From the NCBI GenBank assembly GCA_018449595.1, contig JAAVUU010000007.1, positions 124,001 through 188,000 on the forward strand: 64,000 bases of DNA. Reading direction: 5' to 3'. A model generated the notes under the pieces. That model saw nothing but the letters and a program-made list of their open reading frames with translations. It was not told the DNA's origin and did not search any database. Positions 1 to 9,687 of the stretch are shown here, piece by piece. This DNA comes from Rhizobiales bacterium dw_265. GTDB lineage: Bacteria; Pseudomonadota; Alphaproteobacteria; Micropepsales; Micropepsaceae. The translations under genes were made by a program, and so were the position numbers. Within the stretch, counting starts at the first letter, position 1. Each line of letters starts with the position of its first letter.

Positions 1-768
1 CTTGTTGTCCGGCGCGGTGAAGATCTTCTCGGTCGGGCCGTATTCGACCAGTTCGCCCAGATACATGAAGGCGGTATAGTCGCTCGACCGGCTGGCCTGC
101 TGCATGTTGTGGGTCACGATCACGATGGTGTAATCGGCGGCCAGTTCCTCGATCAGTTCCTCGACCTTGGCGGTGGAGATCGGGTCCAGCGCCGAGCAGG
201 GCTCGTCCATCAGGATCACTTCCGGCTTGGTCGCCACGCTGCGCGCGATGCACAGGCGCTGCTGCTGGCCGCCCGACAGCGACAACCCGTTGGCGCTCAG
301 CTTGTCCTTGACCTCGCCCCACAGCGCGGCGCGGGTCAAAGCGTGTTCGACGCGGCCATCCATCTCGGACTTGGGGATGCGCTCATACAGTTTGATGCCG
401 AAAGCGATGTTGTCATAGATGGACATGGGGAACGGCGTCGGCTTCTGGAACACCATGCCGACGCGGGCGCGCAGCAGGTTGAGATCCTTGGTCTTCAGCA
501 GGTTCTCGCCGTCCATCACGATCTCGCCCTCGGCGCGCTGGGCCGGATAGAGTTCGAAGATGCGGTTGATGGCGCGCAGCAGCGTGGACTTGCCGCAGCC
601 CGACGGGCCGATGAAGGCGGTGACCTTGCGCTCCATCAGGGGCAGGGTGATGTTCTTGAGCGACTTGTGGTCGCCATAGAAGAAGCTGAGATCCTTGATG
701 TCGATCTTGACCTTCTCGGCGCCCGCGGCGGCACTGTGTTCCGGGGTCAGGTGAACGGCGGTATCCAT
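1..768 (-). CDS. pstB: Phosphate ABC transporter ATP-binding protein PstB (partial, C-terminus beyond window)
   Basis: This is the cytoplasmic ATPase of the high-affinity phosphate importer. The reading frame is open for 256 codons from an ATG at 768 to the window edge, so only the last dozen or so residues should be missing. The Walker A motif (GPSGCGKST), the signature LSGGQQQR and the Walker B stretch [12 protein letters not shown] are visible, followed by the H-loop VTHNMQQA typical of PstB. The start lies 2 bp downstream of the pstA stop codon, consistent with a pstC-pstA-pstB operon. A phoU gene would be expected just beyond the edge. No frameshift is seen. Confidence 0.95.
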   Translation of the reverse strand, partial: MDTAVHLTPEHSAAAGAEKVKIDIKDLSFFYGDHKSLKNITLPLMERKVTAFIGPSGCGKSTLLRAINRIFELYPAQRAEGEIVMDGENLLKTKDLNLLRARVGMVFQKPTPFPMSIYDNIAFGIKLYERIPKSEMDGRVEHALTRAALWGEVKDKLSANGLSLSGGQQQRLCIARSVATKPEVILMDEPCSALDPISTAKVEELIEELAADYTIVIVTHNMQQASRSSDYTAFMYLGELVEYGPTEKIFTAPDNK

Positions 769-770
769 GA

Positions 771-1610
771 TCAGGTCCGTTTCTTTTCAAGCACGCGTGC
801 GAGGATCGACAAGGTCAGCACCGTGGCGGTGACCAGCAGGGCGCCGGCCCAGGCCAGGGTGTGCCAGTCTTCATAAGGCGACAGGGCATATTGGGCGATG
901 ACCACCGGCAGGCTGGCGATGGGCGCGTTCATGTTGGTGCTGGGCTGGGTATTGCCCAGGGCGGTGAACAGCAGCGGCGCGGTTTCGCCGGAAATGCGCG
1001 CCACCGCCAGCAGCACGCCGGTCATGATGCCGGCCTGGGCCGCCTTCCAGGTCACCGACTTGATGACAAAGCTCTTGGGCGCGCCCAGGGCGCTGGCGGC
1101 TTCGCGCAGGCCGTTGGGCACCAGCAGCAGCATGTTCTCGGTGGTGCGGACCACCACGGGGACCACGATCACCGCCAGCGCGGCGGCACCGGCCCAGCCG
1201 GAGAAATGCCCCATCGGCACCACCACGATCTCATAGATGAACAGGCCGATGATGATCGAAGGCGCCGACAGCAGGATGTCGTTGACGAAGCGCACCACGA
1301 AAGCCAGCCGGCCGTGCCTGGCATATTCCGCCAGATAGGTGCCGGCGAACAGGCCGATGGGCGTGCCCACCACCACCGCCGCCACGCTCATCATGACGCT
1401 GCCGATGATGGCGTTGGAAAGGCCGCCCTTGGAGCCGGGCGGCGGCGTCGGCATGGTGAACAGATCGGGCGACAGGGACGAGATGCCGTCCTTGAGCAGC
1501 GCGAACAGGATGAAGCCCAGCCAGACCAGGCCGAACAGGGCGGTGCCCAGCGAGAAGGCGATGAAGAGATAGTTGGTGATGCGGCGGCGCAGATAGAGGG
1601 TCTGGTTCAT
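771..1610 (-). CDS. pstA: Phosphate ABC transporter permease PstA
   Basis: This is an inner-membrane permease of the Pst phosphate importer, expected to pair with PstC and sit on PstB. The 279-residue protein has about six hydrophobic segments and the cytoplasmic EAA loop ([11 protein letters not shown], about residues 169-179) that contacts the ATPase. Its ATG shares one base with the pstC stop (TAATG), and its stop lies 2 bp before the pstB ATG, so the three genes should be translationally coupled. The length is at the short end for PstA, with no long N-terminal extension. Confidence 0.95.
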   Translation of the reverse strand: MNQTLYLRRRITNYLFIAFSLGTALFGLVWLGFILFALLKDGISSLSPDLFTMPTPPPGSKGGLSNAIIGSVMMSVAAVVVGTPIGLFAGTYLAEYARHGRLAFVVRFVNDILLSAPSIIIGLFIYEIVVVPMGHFSGWAGAAALAVIVVPVVVRTTENMLLLVPNGLREAASALGAPKSFVIKSVTWKAAQAGIMTGVLLAVARISGETAPLLFTALGNTQPSTNMNAPIASLPVVIAQYALSPYEDWHTLAWAGALLVTATVLTLSILARVLEKKRT

Positions 1611-2647
1611 TACTTGCCCTTCCCGGCTTCCATGCGGCGCAACATCATCTGCGCGCAGGCCAGCACGATGAAGGTGATGACGAAGAGCAGCAACCCGGCC
1701 TCGATCAGGGAGGCGGTGTAGAGCGGGGTGGTGGCTTCGCTGAACTCATTGGCGATGGTGGCCGAGATCGAGGTGCCCGGATCGAACAGCGAGGGGCTGA
1801 TCTTGTGGGCGTTGCCGATCACGAAGGTGACCGCCATGGTTTCACCCAGGGCGCGGCCCAGGGCCAGCATGCAGCCGCCGACCACGCCGGTGGAGCAGAA
1901 GGGCAGGCAGACCCGCCACATCACTTCCCAGCTGGTGGAACCCAGGCCATAGGAGGCTTCCTTCAGGACGCTGGGCACGGTTTCCAGCACATCGCGGGTA
2001 ATCGCCGAGATGAAGGGCAGGATCATGATGGACACGATCAGCCCGGCGGTGAAGACGCCGATGCCGAAGGGGGCGCCGCCGAACAGGGTGCTCAGCACCG
2101 GCACATTGGCCAGGCTGTCGATCACCGGGCCCTCGACATGCTCCTGGAACCAGGGCGCGAACACGAACAGGCCCCAGATGCCGTAGATGATGGAAGGAAT
2201 GCCCGCCAGCAGCTCGACGGCGATGCCGATGGGACGGCGCAACGGCCGCGGGCAGAGGTCGGTCAGGAAGATGGCGATGCCGATGCCCACCGGCACGGCG
2301 ATGACCATGGCGATGATGGAGGTGACCAGGGTGCCGTAGATCAGGCCCAGGGCGCCGAACTTGTCCTTGGTCGGCTTCCAGACCTCGGTCCAGATGAAGG
2401 AGAAGCCGAATTCCTTGAAGGACGGCCAGGCGCCGACGATCAGCGAGGCGATCACCCCGGCGAAGATCACCAGCACCGCGATGGCGGCGGCAAGCGCGAT
2501 ATAGCGGAAACGCGTGTCGCCAGCGCTGCCCCGGCGCGCGGTTTCGGCTCTGGCGGTGAGGGCAGACGGTTCGTTCAAGCTGATATCGGTCAAAAGGATG
2601 CCCCGCAGGAATGGGCGCAATTCACACTGGTCCCACGCCACGAACAT
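1610..2647 (-). CDS. pstC: Phosphate ABC transporter permease PstC
   Basis: This is the second permease of the Pst importer. The protein is about 345 residues, with a polar N-terminus of roughly 45 residues, a first membrane segment ([20 protein letters not shown]), and a permease domain whose EAA loop includes [10 protein letters not shown]. The ATG at 2647 has AGGA five bases upstream and is preferred. A GTG one codon earlier and a TTG at 2593 are alternatives. It is the first gene of the operon seen here, divergent from a hybrid histidine kinase. No pstS (binding protein) lies upstream, so the periplasmic component must be encoded elsewhere. Confidence 0.93.
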   Translation of the reverse strand: MFVAWDQCELRPFLRGILLTDISLNEPSALTARAETARRGSAGDTRFRYIALAAAIAVLVIFAGVIASLIVGAWPSFKEFGFSFIWTEVWKPTKDKFGALGLIYGTLVTSIIAMVIAVPVGIGIAIFLTDLCPRPLRRPIGIAVELLAGIPSIIYGIWGLFVFAPWFQEHVEGPVIDSLANVPVLSTLFGGAPFGIGVFTAGLIVSIMILPFISAITRDVLETVPSVLKEASYGLGSTSWEVMWRVCLPFCSTGVVGGCMLALGRALGETMAVTFVIGNAHKISPSLFDPGTSISATIANEFSEATTPLYTASLIEAGLLLFVITFIVLACAQMMLRRMEAGKGK

Positions 2648-2856
2648 CACAGTCCTGCAAAGCTTTTGTGACGGCGGCCGGGGGATTTGGCAAATTTCTT
2701 CCTATCCCATGGAAAGGAAAGAAATTTTTCAACATTAACCGGCGTTAACCCCTGGCCCGTGTCGGGGTTAAAACCACAGGTGGAACTTTAAAGGTTTCTG
2801 AAGGGACGGCGGGCCACACTCCGGCCGGGAAATATCAGGAAAAGGCGCACATTTCG

Positions 2857-5187
2857 GTGTTGGCGCGTATCATTCGCATCGTCTTCGGCACCGTGGCCGG
2901 CACCATGCTGGTTGCGGCGCTGGCCAATATCCTGCTGTTCGGCCGGCTGACCATCATCTCGCCCCTGAGTTTCGGCGCCCTGCTGGCGGTGGCGCTGGCC
3001 TTCCTGCTCAACAACCTGCTGTCGGCGCGCGAACGCGGCGAAATCCTGTCGCGCCAGACCGTGCAGCTGAAAACCATCGCCGGGCGCCTGGAAGCCTCGC
3101 TGAAGAACGCCGCCACCATCAATGCGCGGCTGAACCAGAGCGAGGCGCGCTATAAGGGCCTGGTGGATGCCCAGGGCGACGCCATCTTCCGCCGCGACGG
3201 CTCCAGCCGGCTCACCTATGGCAATGACGCCTTCTTCAAGCTGTTCGGCGTCAATCCGGCGCGCGCCCTGGGCTATCCCTTCGCGCCCGAGCCGCATCCC
3301 GAAAGCCGCGCGCCTTTGTTCGGCAGCTTCCTGGAGTCGGGACGCAACCGCGCCCGCTATGACCAGCATGTGCGAACCGCCGCCGGCTATCGCTGGATCG
3401 CCTGGGAGGATTTCGCGGTGCGCGATTCCCATGGCCGGCTGGTGGAAGTGCAGAGCGTCGGCCGCGACATCACCGACCGCAAGACGCTGGAAGAGGCGCT
3501 GACCGAAGCCCGCGACAGCGCCGAAGAGGCCAGCCGCGCCAAGTCCGGCTTCCTGGCCACCATGAGCCATGAGATCCGCACCCCCATGAACGGCGTGCTG
3601 GGCATGGGACGGCTTCTGCTGGAGACGGAACTGCGGCCCGAACAGCGCACTTATGCCCAGGCCATCACCCAGTCGGGCGAGGCGCTGCTGACCCTGATCG
3701 GCGATATCCTGGACTTCTCCAAGATCGAAGCCGGCATGCTGCACCTGGACGAGGATGAGGTGGACCTGCGCGCCATGCTGTCGGCGATCGGCGAACTTCT
3801 ATGCCCGCGCGGCCATGCCAAGGGCGTGGAAATCACCGCCATCGTCGCCGCCGACGTGCCCCGGATCATCCGCGCCGATGAAGGCCGCCTGCGCCAGGTG
3901 CTCACCAACCTGATGGGCAATGCCGTCAAATTCACCGAAAAGGGCGGCGTCTGCGCCGAGATCAAGACCCAGATGAAGGACGGCCGCGCCTTCCTGCGCT
4001 TTGAAGTGCGCGATACCGGCGTCGGCGTGCCGCCGGAAAAGCGCAAGGAAATCTTCGAGGAATTCGTCCAGGCCGATTCCAGCCATGCCCGCAAGTTCGG
4101 CGGCACCGGACTCGGCCTGGCCATTTCCAAGCGGCTGGTGGACACCATGGGCGGCGAGATCGGCGTGGACGCCGCGGCCCCCATCGGCGGCGAAGGCGGC
4201 GGCTCCAGCTTCTGGTTCACTTTGCCCAGCCAGGTGGTCGAAGCCGGCGCAGCCGGCGCCCCGCTCAAGGGCCTGCGCGTGGCGGTGATGAGCCGCAACA
4301 AGGCGCTGCGCGAAGGCCTGTACCTGCAGATCGCGGCTTGCGGCGGCATTCCCGCCGATCCCAAGAGCCCGGCCGATGCCGTGCTGATCGACGCCGGCAC
4401 CGCCAATGCGCCCGAACTGACGGTGCATCCCGATCCCGATGTTCCCGCGCTGGTGCTGCTGACACCCAATGCGCGCGGCAGCCTGGAGGAAATGCGCGCC
4501 ATCGGTTTTGCCGGCTATCTGGTCAAGCCGGTGCGCCAATCCTCGCTGGCCGAGCGCCTGATCCTGTGCTGCGGCGCGCGGCGCGACGCGCCCGCAAAGA
4601 TCGAGACGGCGGCGCAGGCTTCGGACGTGCCGCCGCTGGCGAGCGCGCCCAAAGCCCCGGCGCCCAGGCCAGTGGCCGCCGAGGCGCCCGACTTCGATCT
4701 TCCCGCCATTCCGGCGCCCTTCCTGGAAAGCCATCCCGCCGCCGCGCGCAGCAGAACCCCGGCGGTCCCCAAATCCGCCGATGAGGGTTTGCGCATCCTG
4801 CTGGCCGAGGACAATCCCATCAACATGATGCTGATCCGCGAACTGCTGCGCCGCCGCGGCCATACCGTGAAGGAAGTCACCACCGGCAATGACGCGGTGC
4901 AGGCCATGGCGGACGGAAGCTTCGACCTGCTGCTCACCGACATTCACATGCCGGGCATGGACGGCATCGAGGCGGCGCGCGCCATCCGCGCCGGCGAGGC
5001 CCGCACCGGCCGCGCCCGCACGCCGATCGTGGCGCTCACCGCCGACGCACTGGATGCGGGCAAGCGGCTGTGCCGGGAGGCCGGCATGGACGGCTTCCTC
5101 ACCAAGCCGGTGGACCCGGCCGAGCTGGAGGAAATGTTCCTGATGCTGTTTCCCTCGGAAGAGCGTTCGCATATCGTCGCGGCATGA
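2857..5187 (+). CDS. Membrane-bound hybrid sensor histidine kinase (PAS, HisKA, HATPase, two receiver regions)
   Basis: This is a hybrid two-component kinase of 776 residues starting at a GTG. Order: two membrane segments (about 8-28 and 32-53), a coiled linker, a PAS domain (about 95-205), a HisKA domain with the H-box [11 protein letters not shown] (His238), and a HATPase domain with N-box [10 protein letters not shown]1 DTGVGVP and G2 [10 protein letters not shown] degenerate receiver-like region follows (about 470-575), then a Pro/Ala linker and a complete receiver ([11 protein letters not shown], phospho-Asp in [12 protein letters not shown], conserved LTKPV). The first receiver lacks the acidic pair but keeps LVKPV. 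Its stop overlaps the ampG start (ATGA). It is divergent from pst but is not a PhoR-type protein, and the signal is unknown. Confidence 0.9.
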   Translation: MLARIIRIVFGTVAGTMLVAALANILLFGRLTIISPLSFGALLAVALAFLLNNLLSARERGEILSRQTVQLKTIAGRLEASLKNAATINARLNQSEARYKGLVDAQGDAIFRRDGSSRLTYGNDAFFKLFGVNPARALGYPFAPEPHPESRAPLFGSFLESGRNRARYDQHVRTAAGYRWIAWEDFAVRDSHGRLVEVQSVGRDITDRKTLEEALTEARDSAEEASRAKSGFLATMSHEIRTPMNGVLGMGRLLLETELRPEQRTYAQAITQSGEALLTLIGDILDFSKIEAGMLHLDEDEVDLRAMLSAIGELLCPRGHAKGVEITAIVAADVPRIIRADEGRLRQVLTNLMGNAVKFTEKGGVCAEIKTQMKDGRAFLRFEVRDTGVGVPPEKRKEIFEEFVQADSSHARKFGGTGLGLAISKRLVDTMGGEIGVDAAAPIGGEGGGSSFWFTLPSQVVEAGAAGAPLKGLRVAVMSRNKALREGLYLQIAACGGIPADPKSPADAVLIDAGTANAPELTVHPDPDVPALVLLTPNARGSLEEMRAIGFAGYLVKPVRQSSLAERLILCCGARRDAPAKIETAAQASDVPPLASAPKAPAPRPVAAEAPDFDLPAIPAPFLESHPAAARSRTPAVPKSADEGLRILLAEDNPINMMLIRELLRRRGHTVKEVTTGNDAVQAMADGSFDLLLTDIHMPGMDGIEAARAIRAGEARTGRARTPIVALTADALDAGKRLCREAGMDGFLTKPVDPAELEEMFLMLFPSEERSHIVAA

Positions 5188-6509
5188 CCGCGCGCCGTCG
5201 CTATCGATTCCGCGATTATCTGAGCCCGCGCGTGCTGACCATGCTGGCGCTGGGATTCTCCTCGGGCCTTCCCTTCCTGCTGGTGGGCAACACCTTCGGC
5301 TTCTGGCTGGCCGATGAAGGCACCTCCCTGACCGCCATCGGTTTCATCTCCTGGGTGGGGCTGGCCTATTCCCTGAAATTCCTCTGGTCGCCGCTGCTGG
5401 ATCGCCTCGCGATTCCCGGCCTGGGACGGTTGGGGCACCGGCGCGGCTGGATGGCGGCGGCCCAGATCGTGGTGGCCGGCGGGCTGGTGGCGATGGCGCT
5501 CTGCGGCACCGCGCATGGCCTGGCGCTGCTGGGAGCGCTGGCGCTGGTGGTCGCCTTTGCCGCCGCCACCCAGGACATCGCCATTGACGCCTGGCGGATC
5601 GAGTCGGCCAGGGATGCCGACGAACTGGGTCTTCTCACCTCGGCCTATACCCTGGGCTTCCGCATCGCGTTGCTCTGCACCGATTCCCTGCTCCTGGTTT
5701 CGGCGCAGCATCTGGGCTGGCCGCTGTCCTACACCATCTGCGGCGTGCTGATGGGAATCGGGCTTGCCGCCAGCCTGCTTGCCGGCGAGCCCGCGCGCGC
5801 CGACGCCGTGCTGGACCGGCTGGCACTGGAAAAACCGCTTTGGTCGCCGCGCGGTTTCTTCGATGCGGTGGCCGGGCCTTTCATCGCCTTCTTCAAGGCC
5901 CATGGCGTGGCGGCGGTGACCATGCTGCTGGCGATCAGCCTTTACCGGCTGCCCGATTTCATGCGCGGGCCGGTGACCAATCCCTTCTATCACGAGATCG
6001 GCCTCAGCAAGGACGTGATCGGGGCGGTGCGCGGCACCCTGGGGCTGGCCGCGATCTTCCTGGGCGTGGCGGCGGGCGGGCTGTTGTCGCTGCGGCTGGG
6101 CTATATGCGCGCCCTGATCCTGGGCGGCATCCTGCAGGCGCTTGGGATCGCCGCCTTTGCCTTCCTGACCGCCACCGGCCCCCATGTCGGCATCTTTACC
6201 GCCGTGATGTGCTTTGACGACTTCGCCATTTCCGTGGCCGGGGTCACCCTGGTCGCCTATATGTCCAGCCTGACCAGCCTGGGCTATACCGCCACCCAAT
6301 ATGCCCTGCTCTCCTCGGCCTATGCCCTGGCGGGAAAATTCCTCAAGGGCTTTTCCGGGCTGGCGATCGACGGCCTCGGCGCCCATATCGGCCGGATGAA
6401 CGCCTATGCCGCCTTTTTCGTGGGTTGCGGCGCCATCGGGGTTCCCTCCCTGATCCTGTTCGCCTTGCTGGCACGGCGGCGCCCCTTGGGCGTTGTTAAC
6501 CCCGCGTAA
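5184..6509 (+). CDS. ampG: AmpG-family muropeptide MFS transporter
   Basis: This inner-membrane permease imports GlcNAc-anhydroMurNAc peptides released by lytic transglycosylases for murein recycling. The 441-residue protein has about 12 hydrophobic segments and AmpG signatures: FSSGLPFLLVGNTFGFWL near the N-terminus, SLKFLWSPLLDR after the second helix, and AATQDIAIDAWRIE. The ATG overlaps the kinase stop by 4 bp, so co-translation is likely. A pathway partner, the lytic transglycosylase mltA, lies about 15 kb away. A longer upstream reading in the same frame covers the kinase C-terminus and is not used. Confidence 0.93.
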   Translation: MTARRRYRFRDYLSPRVLTMLALGFSSGLPFLLVGNTFGFWLADEGTSLTAIGFISWVGLAYSLKFLWSPLLDRLAIPGLGRLGHRRGWMAAAQIVVAGGLVAMALCGTAHGLALLGALALVVAFAAATQDIAIDAWRIESARDADELGLLTSAYTLGFRIALLCTDSLLLVSAQHLGWPLSYTICGVLMGIGLAASLLAGEPARADAVLDRLALEKPLWSPRGFFDAVAGPFIAFFKAHGVAAVTMLLAISLYRLPDFMRGPVTNPFYHEIGLSKDVIGAVRGTLGLAAIFLGVAAGGLLSLRLGYMRALILGGILQALGIAAFAFLTATGPHVGIFTAVMCFDDFAISVAGVTLVAYMSSLTSLGYTATQYALLSSAYALAGKFLKGFSGLAIDGLGAHIGRMNAYAAFFVGCGAIGVPSLILFALLARRRPLGVVNPA

Positions 6510-6673
6510 CATCACAATGTTCACCAAGGTCTTGGAATAGCCCCACTGTCTGGGGTAAAATTGTCAAACTGTCGCAAATGGGGTTTAAGCCCAGGCGATG
6601 TTGTAGGCCGCAGCTGAGTCGCCCCTCTTCTGGAAAAAGAAGACGCCTCGGCAGCGCGAAACAGGAAACGATC

Positions 6674-7516
6674 GTGGTCAACATCTACGAAGCCGGACCT
6701 TTCGAAGGGCGCCTGTTGCAGTGGCCCGTGATGGCCGTGTCCGGCGCGCTGGAAGTGCGCCTGGCCGAAACCGAACACGAAATCGAACAGGCCCAGCGCC
6801 TGCGTTATGCCGTCTTCTATGAGGAGATGGACGCCATCCCCTCGCCCGCCATGCGCGAGACCGGGCGCGATTTCGACAAGTATGACGATGTCTGCGACCA
6901 CCTGCTGGTGGTGGACCGCGACACCCATGACGAAGACGGCCAGCCGCTGGTGGTGGGCACCTACCGGCTGACGCGCGAACAGGATGCGGCGCGCGTCGGC
7001 GGCTTCTACACCGCCAGCGAATACGACCTGCTGCCGATGATCAGCGGCCTCCCAAAGGGCACCAAATACCTGGAACTGGGCCGCAGCTGTGTGCTGAAAA
7101 GCTATCGCGCCCGCCCCGGCACCATGCAGCTGTTGTGGAAGGGCCTGATGGCCTATGTCGCGCGCTTCGACATCGACCTGATGTTCGGCTGCGCCTCGCT
7201 GCCCGGCATTGACGTGGACGAACTGGCGATGCCGCTGTCCTACCTGCATCATTTCCATCCCATGCCGGAGGATATCCGCGTCAAGGCGCGGCCCGAATTG
7301 TTCACCGACATGAACCGGCTGGCCGCCGACCAGATCGACCAGCGCGAGGCGCTGCGCACCCTGCCGCCGCTGCTCAAGGGCTATGTGCGGGCAGGCTGCC
7401 TGATCGGCGAGGGCGCGGTGGTGGACCGCCAGTTCAGCACCACAGATGTCTTCATCTATTTCCCGCTGACCGGCATGGACGCCCGCTATCGCAGCCGGTT
7501 TGGCTTAGCGAAATAA
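6674..7516 (+). CDS. olsB: L-ornithine N(alpha)-acyltransferase, OlsB type (GNAT fold)
   Basis: This enzyme transfers a 3-hydroxyacyl chain from acyl carrier protein to ornithine, giving lyso-ornithine lipid, the first step of phosphorus-free ornithine lipid synthesis. Family landmarks are LRYAVFYEEM, the central YLELGRSCV block, MFGCASLPG, LPPLLKGYVRAG and the C-terminal FSTTDVFIYFPL. A GTG at 6674 preceded by AGGAAA gives 280 residues, the usual OlsB size. An in-frame start 96 bp earlier would add an Arg-rich tail unlike the family. No olsA homologue is adjacent. The proximity to pst is suggestive because ornithine lipids are made under phosphate limitation in many alphaproteobacteria. Confidence 0.88.
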   Translation: MVNIYEAGPFEGRLLQWPVMAVSGALEVRLAETEHEIEQAQRLRYAVFYEEMDAIPSPAMRETGRDFDKYDDVCDHLLVVDRDTHDEDGQPLVVGTYRLTREQDAARVGGFYTASEYDLLPMISGLPKGTKYLELGRSCVLKSYRARPGTMQLLWKGLMAYVARFDIDLMFGCASLPGIDVDELAMPLSYLHHFHPMPEDIRVKARPELFTDMNRLAADQIDQREALRTLPPLLKGYVRAGCLIGEGAVVDRQFSTTDVFIYFPLTGMDARYRSRFGLAK

Positions 7517-7538
7517 CGCGTCGTTACGCCGTCCCCTT

Positions 7539-7632
7539 CGTCATCGCCCGCGCATGCGGGCGATCCATAACCCCGGTTGGTCTGGGCCGTTGAAAAACCG
7601 TATGGATGGCCCGCATAAAGCGGGCCATGACG
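7539..7632. repeat. TGTCAT-type palindromic intergenic element, copy 1
   Basis: A 94-bp element lies between convergent olsB and the pirin gene. The ends are CGTCAT and ATGACG. The left hairpin is ATCGCCCGC/GCGGGCGAT with loop GCAT. The right hairpin is ATGGCCCGC/GCGGGCCAT with loop ATAAA. An inner stem pairs ATCCAT with ATGGAT, followed by CGGTT with AACCG. The layout matches five other intergenic elements in the window. It may also end transcription of both flanking genes. Confidence 0.75.
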
Positions 7633-7660
7633 GTTGAGAGATGGTCACGATTGCACTTCA

Positions 7661-8359
7661 TCAAGCCAGATCGAACAGCAGCACTTCGCTCGGCGCTCTC
7701 GACCGCACCGCGATCTGGATCAGGTCGGTGATGGCGGCGGCGTCGCCGGCGCGCAGCGTCTCGTCGCCCACCGTCACTTCGCCCCTTGCCACCTGCAGCC
7801 AGGCCCGGCGGCCCTGCTCCAGGGGATGGATCGCCTCGACCCCGGCATCCAGCCTGGCGGCCCAGATTTCGGCGTCCTGCACCAGCCGCACTTCATTCTC
7901 GCGCGGCTGGGGCGCGGCGATGCGGGCGAAATGGTTGCGCACGGCGTCGGCATCGATCGCCTTCTGCTCATAGCCCGGCGCGATACCGCTTTTGCTGGGC
8001 ATGATCCATATCTGCAGCAGGTGACAGGTCTCGGTGGCGCTGGCGTTGAATTCGGCATGGACGATGCCGGAGCCGGCGCTCATGCGCTGGATTTCACCCG
8101 GCCGGATGGTGCCGCCGCCGCCGGTGGAATCCTTGTGGGCGATGGCGCCGTCCAGGATGTAAGTAACGATCTCCATGTCGCGATGGGGATGGGGCGGAAA
8201 GCCCGCGCCGCCCGCGATCCAGTCCTCGTTGATGACGCGCAGGGCGCCGAAACTTTCAAACGCCGGGTCGCAATAGTCGCCAAAGGAAAAGCTGTGCCGC
8301 GATTCCAGCCAGTCGATCCTGTTATAGCCGCGTTCGTCGGACCTGCGTACCGTCATCAT
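7661..8359 (-). CDS. Pirin family protein (YhaK-like bicupin)
   Basis: This is a bicupin of about 232 residues related to bacterial pirins and E. coli YhaK. The pirin N-terminus is recognisable ([14 protein letters not shown]), with the metal-site block [18 protein letters not shown] and the later [10 protein letters not shown] segment. Some relatives are quercetin dioxygenases or redox sensors, so the function here is uncertain. The ATGATGA at the gshB stop gives two adjacent ATGs (8359 and 8356) overlapping that stop, so it probably forms a two-gene operon with gshB. Confidence 0.88.
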   Translation of the reverse strand: MMTVRRSDERGYNRIDWLESRHSFSFGDYCDPAFESFGALRVINEDWIAGGAGFPPHPHRDMEIVTYILDGAIAHKDSTGGGGTIRPGEIQRMSAGSGIVHAEFNASATETCHLLQIWIMPSKSGIAPGYEQKAIDADAVRNHFARIAAPQPRENEVRLVQDAEIWAARLDAGVEAIHPLEQGRRAWLQVARGEVTVGDETLRAGDAAAITDLIQIAVRSRAPSEVLLFDLA

Positions 8360-9297
8360 GGGCGCTTGCTTTCGATGGCGTCCCACACCAGGGCGGCGAT
8401 GTCGGCGCCGCCGAAGCGTTTGACCTCATGGATGCCGGTGGGCGAGGTCACGTTGATCTCGGTCATATAGTCGCCGATCACGTCGATGCCGGTGAAGATC
8501 AGCCCGCGCTTCTTCAGTTCCGGCCCGATGGCTTCGCAGATCGCCTGTTCGCGCGGCGTCAGCGCGGTGGCCTCGGGGCGGCCCCCGACATGCATGTTGG
8601 AGCGCGCCTCGCCACTCGCGGGCACCCGATTTATGGCGCCTGCAAAGGCGCCATCGACAAGAATGATGCGCTTGTCGCCCTGGCGCACATCGGCCAGATA
8701 GCGTTGCACGATCACGGGTTCACGATAGAAGAGGGTGAACATCTCCATCAACGCACCGAAATTCTCGTCATCCGGCTTCACCCGGAACACGCCCGCGCCG
8801 CCGTTGCCGTAAAGCGGCTTGAGGATGATGTCCTTGTATTCCGCGCGGAAGGCGCGGATTTCGCGCATGTCGGATGTAATCAGGGTCGGCGGAATGAAGT
8901 CGGCGAATTCGGTGACGAACAGCTTTTCCGGCGCATTGCGCACCTGCGCCGGATCGTTCACCACCAGGGTCTTGGGATGGATGCGCTCCAGAATATGCGT
9001 GGCGGTGATATAGGCCATGTCGAAGGGCGGGTCCTGGCGCATCAGCACCACGTCCGCCGCCGACAGGTCGTAGACAAAGCCCTCGCCCAGCGCGAAATGA
9101 TCGCCCTTCACGGCGCGCACATGCAGCGGCCTGACATGCGCCGTCACCTTGCCGTCGCGGAAGCTGAGATCGCGCGGGCCATAATAGAGCAGACCATGGC
9201 CGCGTGCCTGCGCTTCCAGTGCCAGCGCAAAAGTGGAATCGCCGTTGATGTCGATCTTCTCGATCGGGTCCATCTGGATCGCGACAGTCAAGGCCAT
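8356..9297 (-). CDS. gshB: Glutathione synthetase
   Basis: This enzyme joins gamma-glutamylcysteine and glycine using ATP in the second step of glutathione synthesis. The 313-residue ATP-grasp protein shows the GshB landmarks [18 protein letters not shown] at the N-terminus, [12 protein letters not shown], the lysine-bearing [12 protein letters not shown], and the C-terminal [19 protein letters not shown] that binds magnesium and glutathione. The length is normal (E. coli 316). It follows the yraN gene by 24 bp and overlaps the pirin start, suggesting one leftward transcript rsmI-yraN-gshB-pirin. Confidence 0.97.
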   Translation of the reverse strand: MALTVAIQMDPIEKIDINGDSTFALALEAQARGHGLLYYGPRDLSFRDGKVTAHVRPLHVRAVKGDHFALGEGFVYDLSAADVVLMRQDPPFDMAYITATHILERIHPKTLVVNDPAQVRNAPEKLFVTEFADFIPPTLITSDMREIRAFRAEYKDIILKPLYGNGGAGVFRVKPDDENFGALMEMFTLFYREPVIVQRYLADVRQGDKRIILVDGAFAGAINRVPASGEARSNMHVGGRPEATALTPREQAICEAIGPELKKRGLIFTGIDVIGDYMTEINVTSPTGIHEVKRFGGADIAALVWDAIESKRP

Positions 9298-9321
9298 GTC
9301 ATGCTCTCTTTAAATCGGGCT

Positions 9322-9687
9322 TTAATCGGGACGCCACACATCGCGGTGATGCACGGGAAGCGCGTGCGGCGCGATGGCGACAATATCAAAACGCGCGCCC
9401 CGCCGCGCCAGGGCCGGGCGTTTGGCGAGGTATAAGGAGGCGGCGCGAGCAATGCGAGTCTGTTGGCCAGCGCCCACCGAGTCCGCCGCCGTCCGCGCCC
9501 GGTCCCGCGCCTTGACCTCGACAAAGCACACCGGCCCGAAGGGCGCGGCCGCCACCAGGTCAATCTCCCCGGCATGGGTCTTCAATCGCCTTGCCAGGAT
9601 GCGATAGCCTTTCAGCCGCAGCCACAGCGCCGCCAGGCTTTCGCCGCGGTGGCCGCGCAATTGCGCCCGTTGACGGCTAGCCTTCAT
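9322..9687 (-). CDS. YraN/UPF0102 family protein (endonuclease-like fold)
   Basis: This is a small basic protein of 121 residues of the UPF0102/YraN family, which has a restriction-endonuclease-like fold. The catalytic-type residues are visible as GEIDLVA and CFVEVKAR, corresponding to the D...ExK core, with the N-terminal G..GE..A helix (RGHRGESLAALWL). No firm biological role is established for the family. The start overlaps the rsmI 3' end by 11 bp. The rsmI/yraN/LpoA-like set next to each other matches the arrangement known in E. coli. Confidence 0.9.
   Translation of the reverse strand: MKASRQRAQLRGHRGESLAALWLRLKGYRILARRLKTHAGEIDLVAAAPFGPVCFVEVKARDRARTAADSVGAGQQTRIARAASLYLAKRPALARRGARFDIVAIAPHALPVHHRDVWRPD

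Noticed and set aside
413..790. Short leftward frame over the pstB N-terminus
   Set aside because: It is out of frame with pstB; the true pstB frame is open from 768 to the window edge and carries all ABC motifs, so no frameshift is needed.
2655..2680. Possible Pho box upstream of pstC (CCGTCACAAAAGC on the minus strand)
   Set aside because: Only one half matches CTGTCAT-type consensus, and it lies too close to the preferred ATG at 2647.
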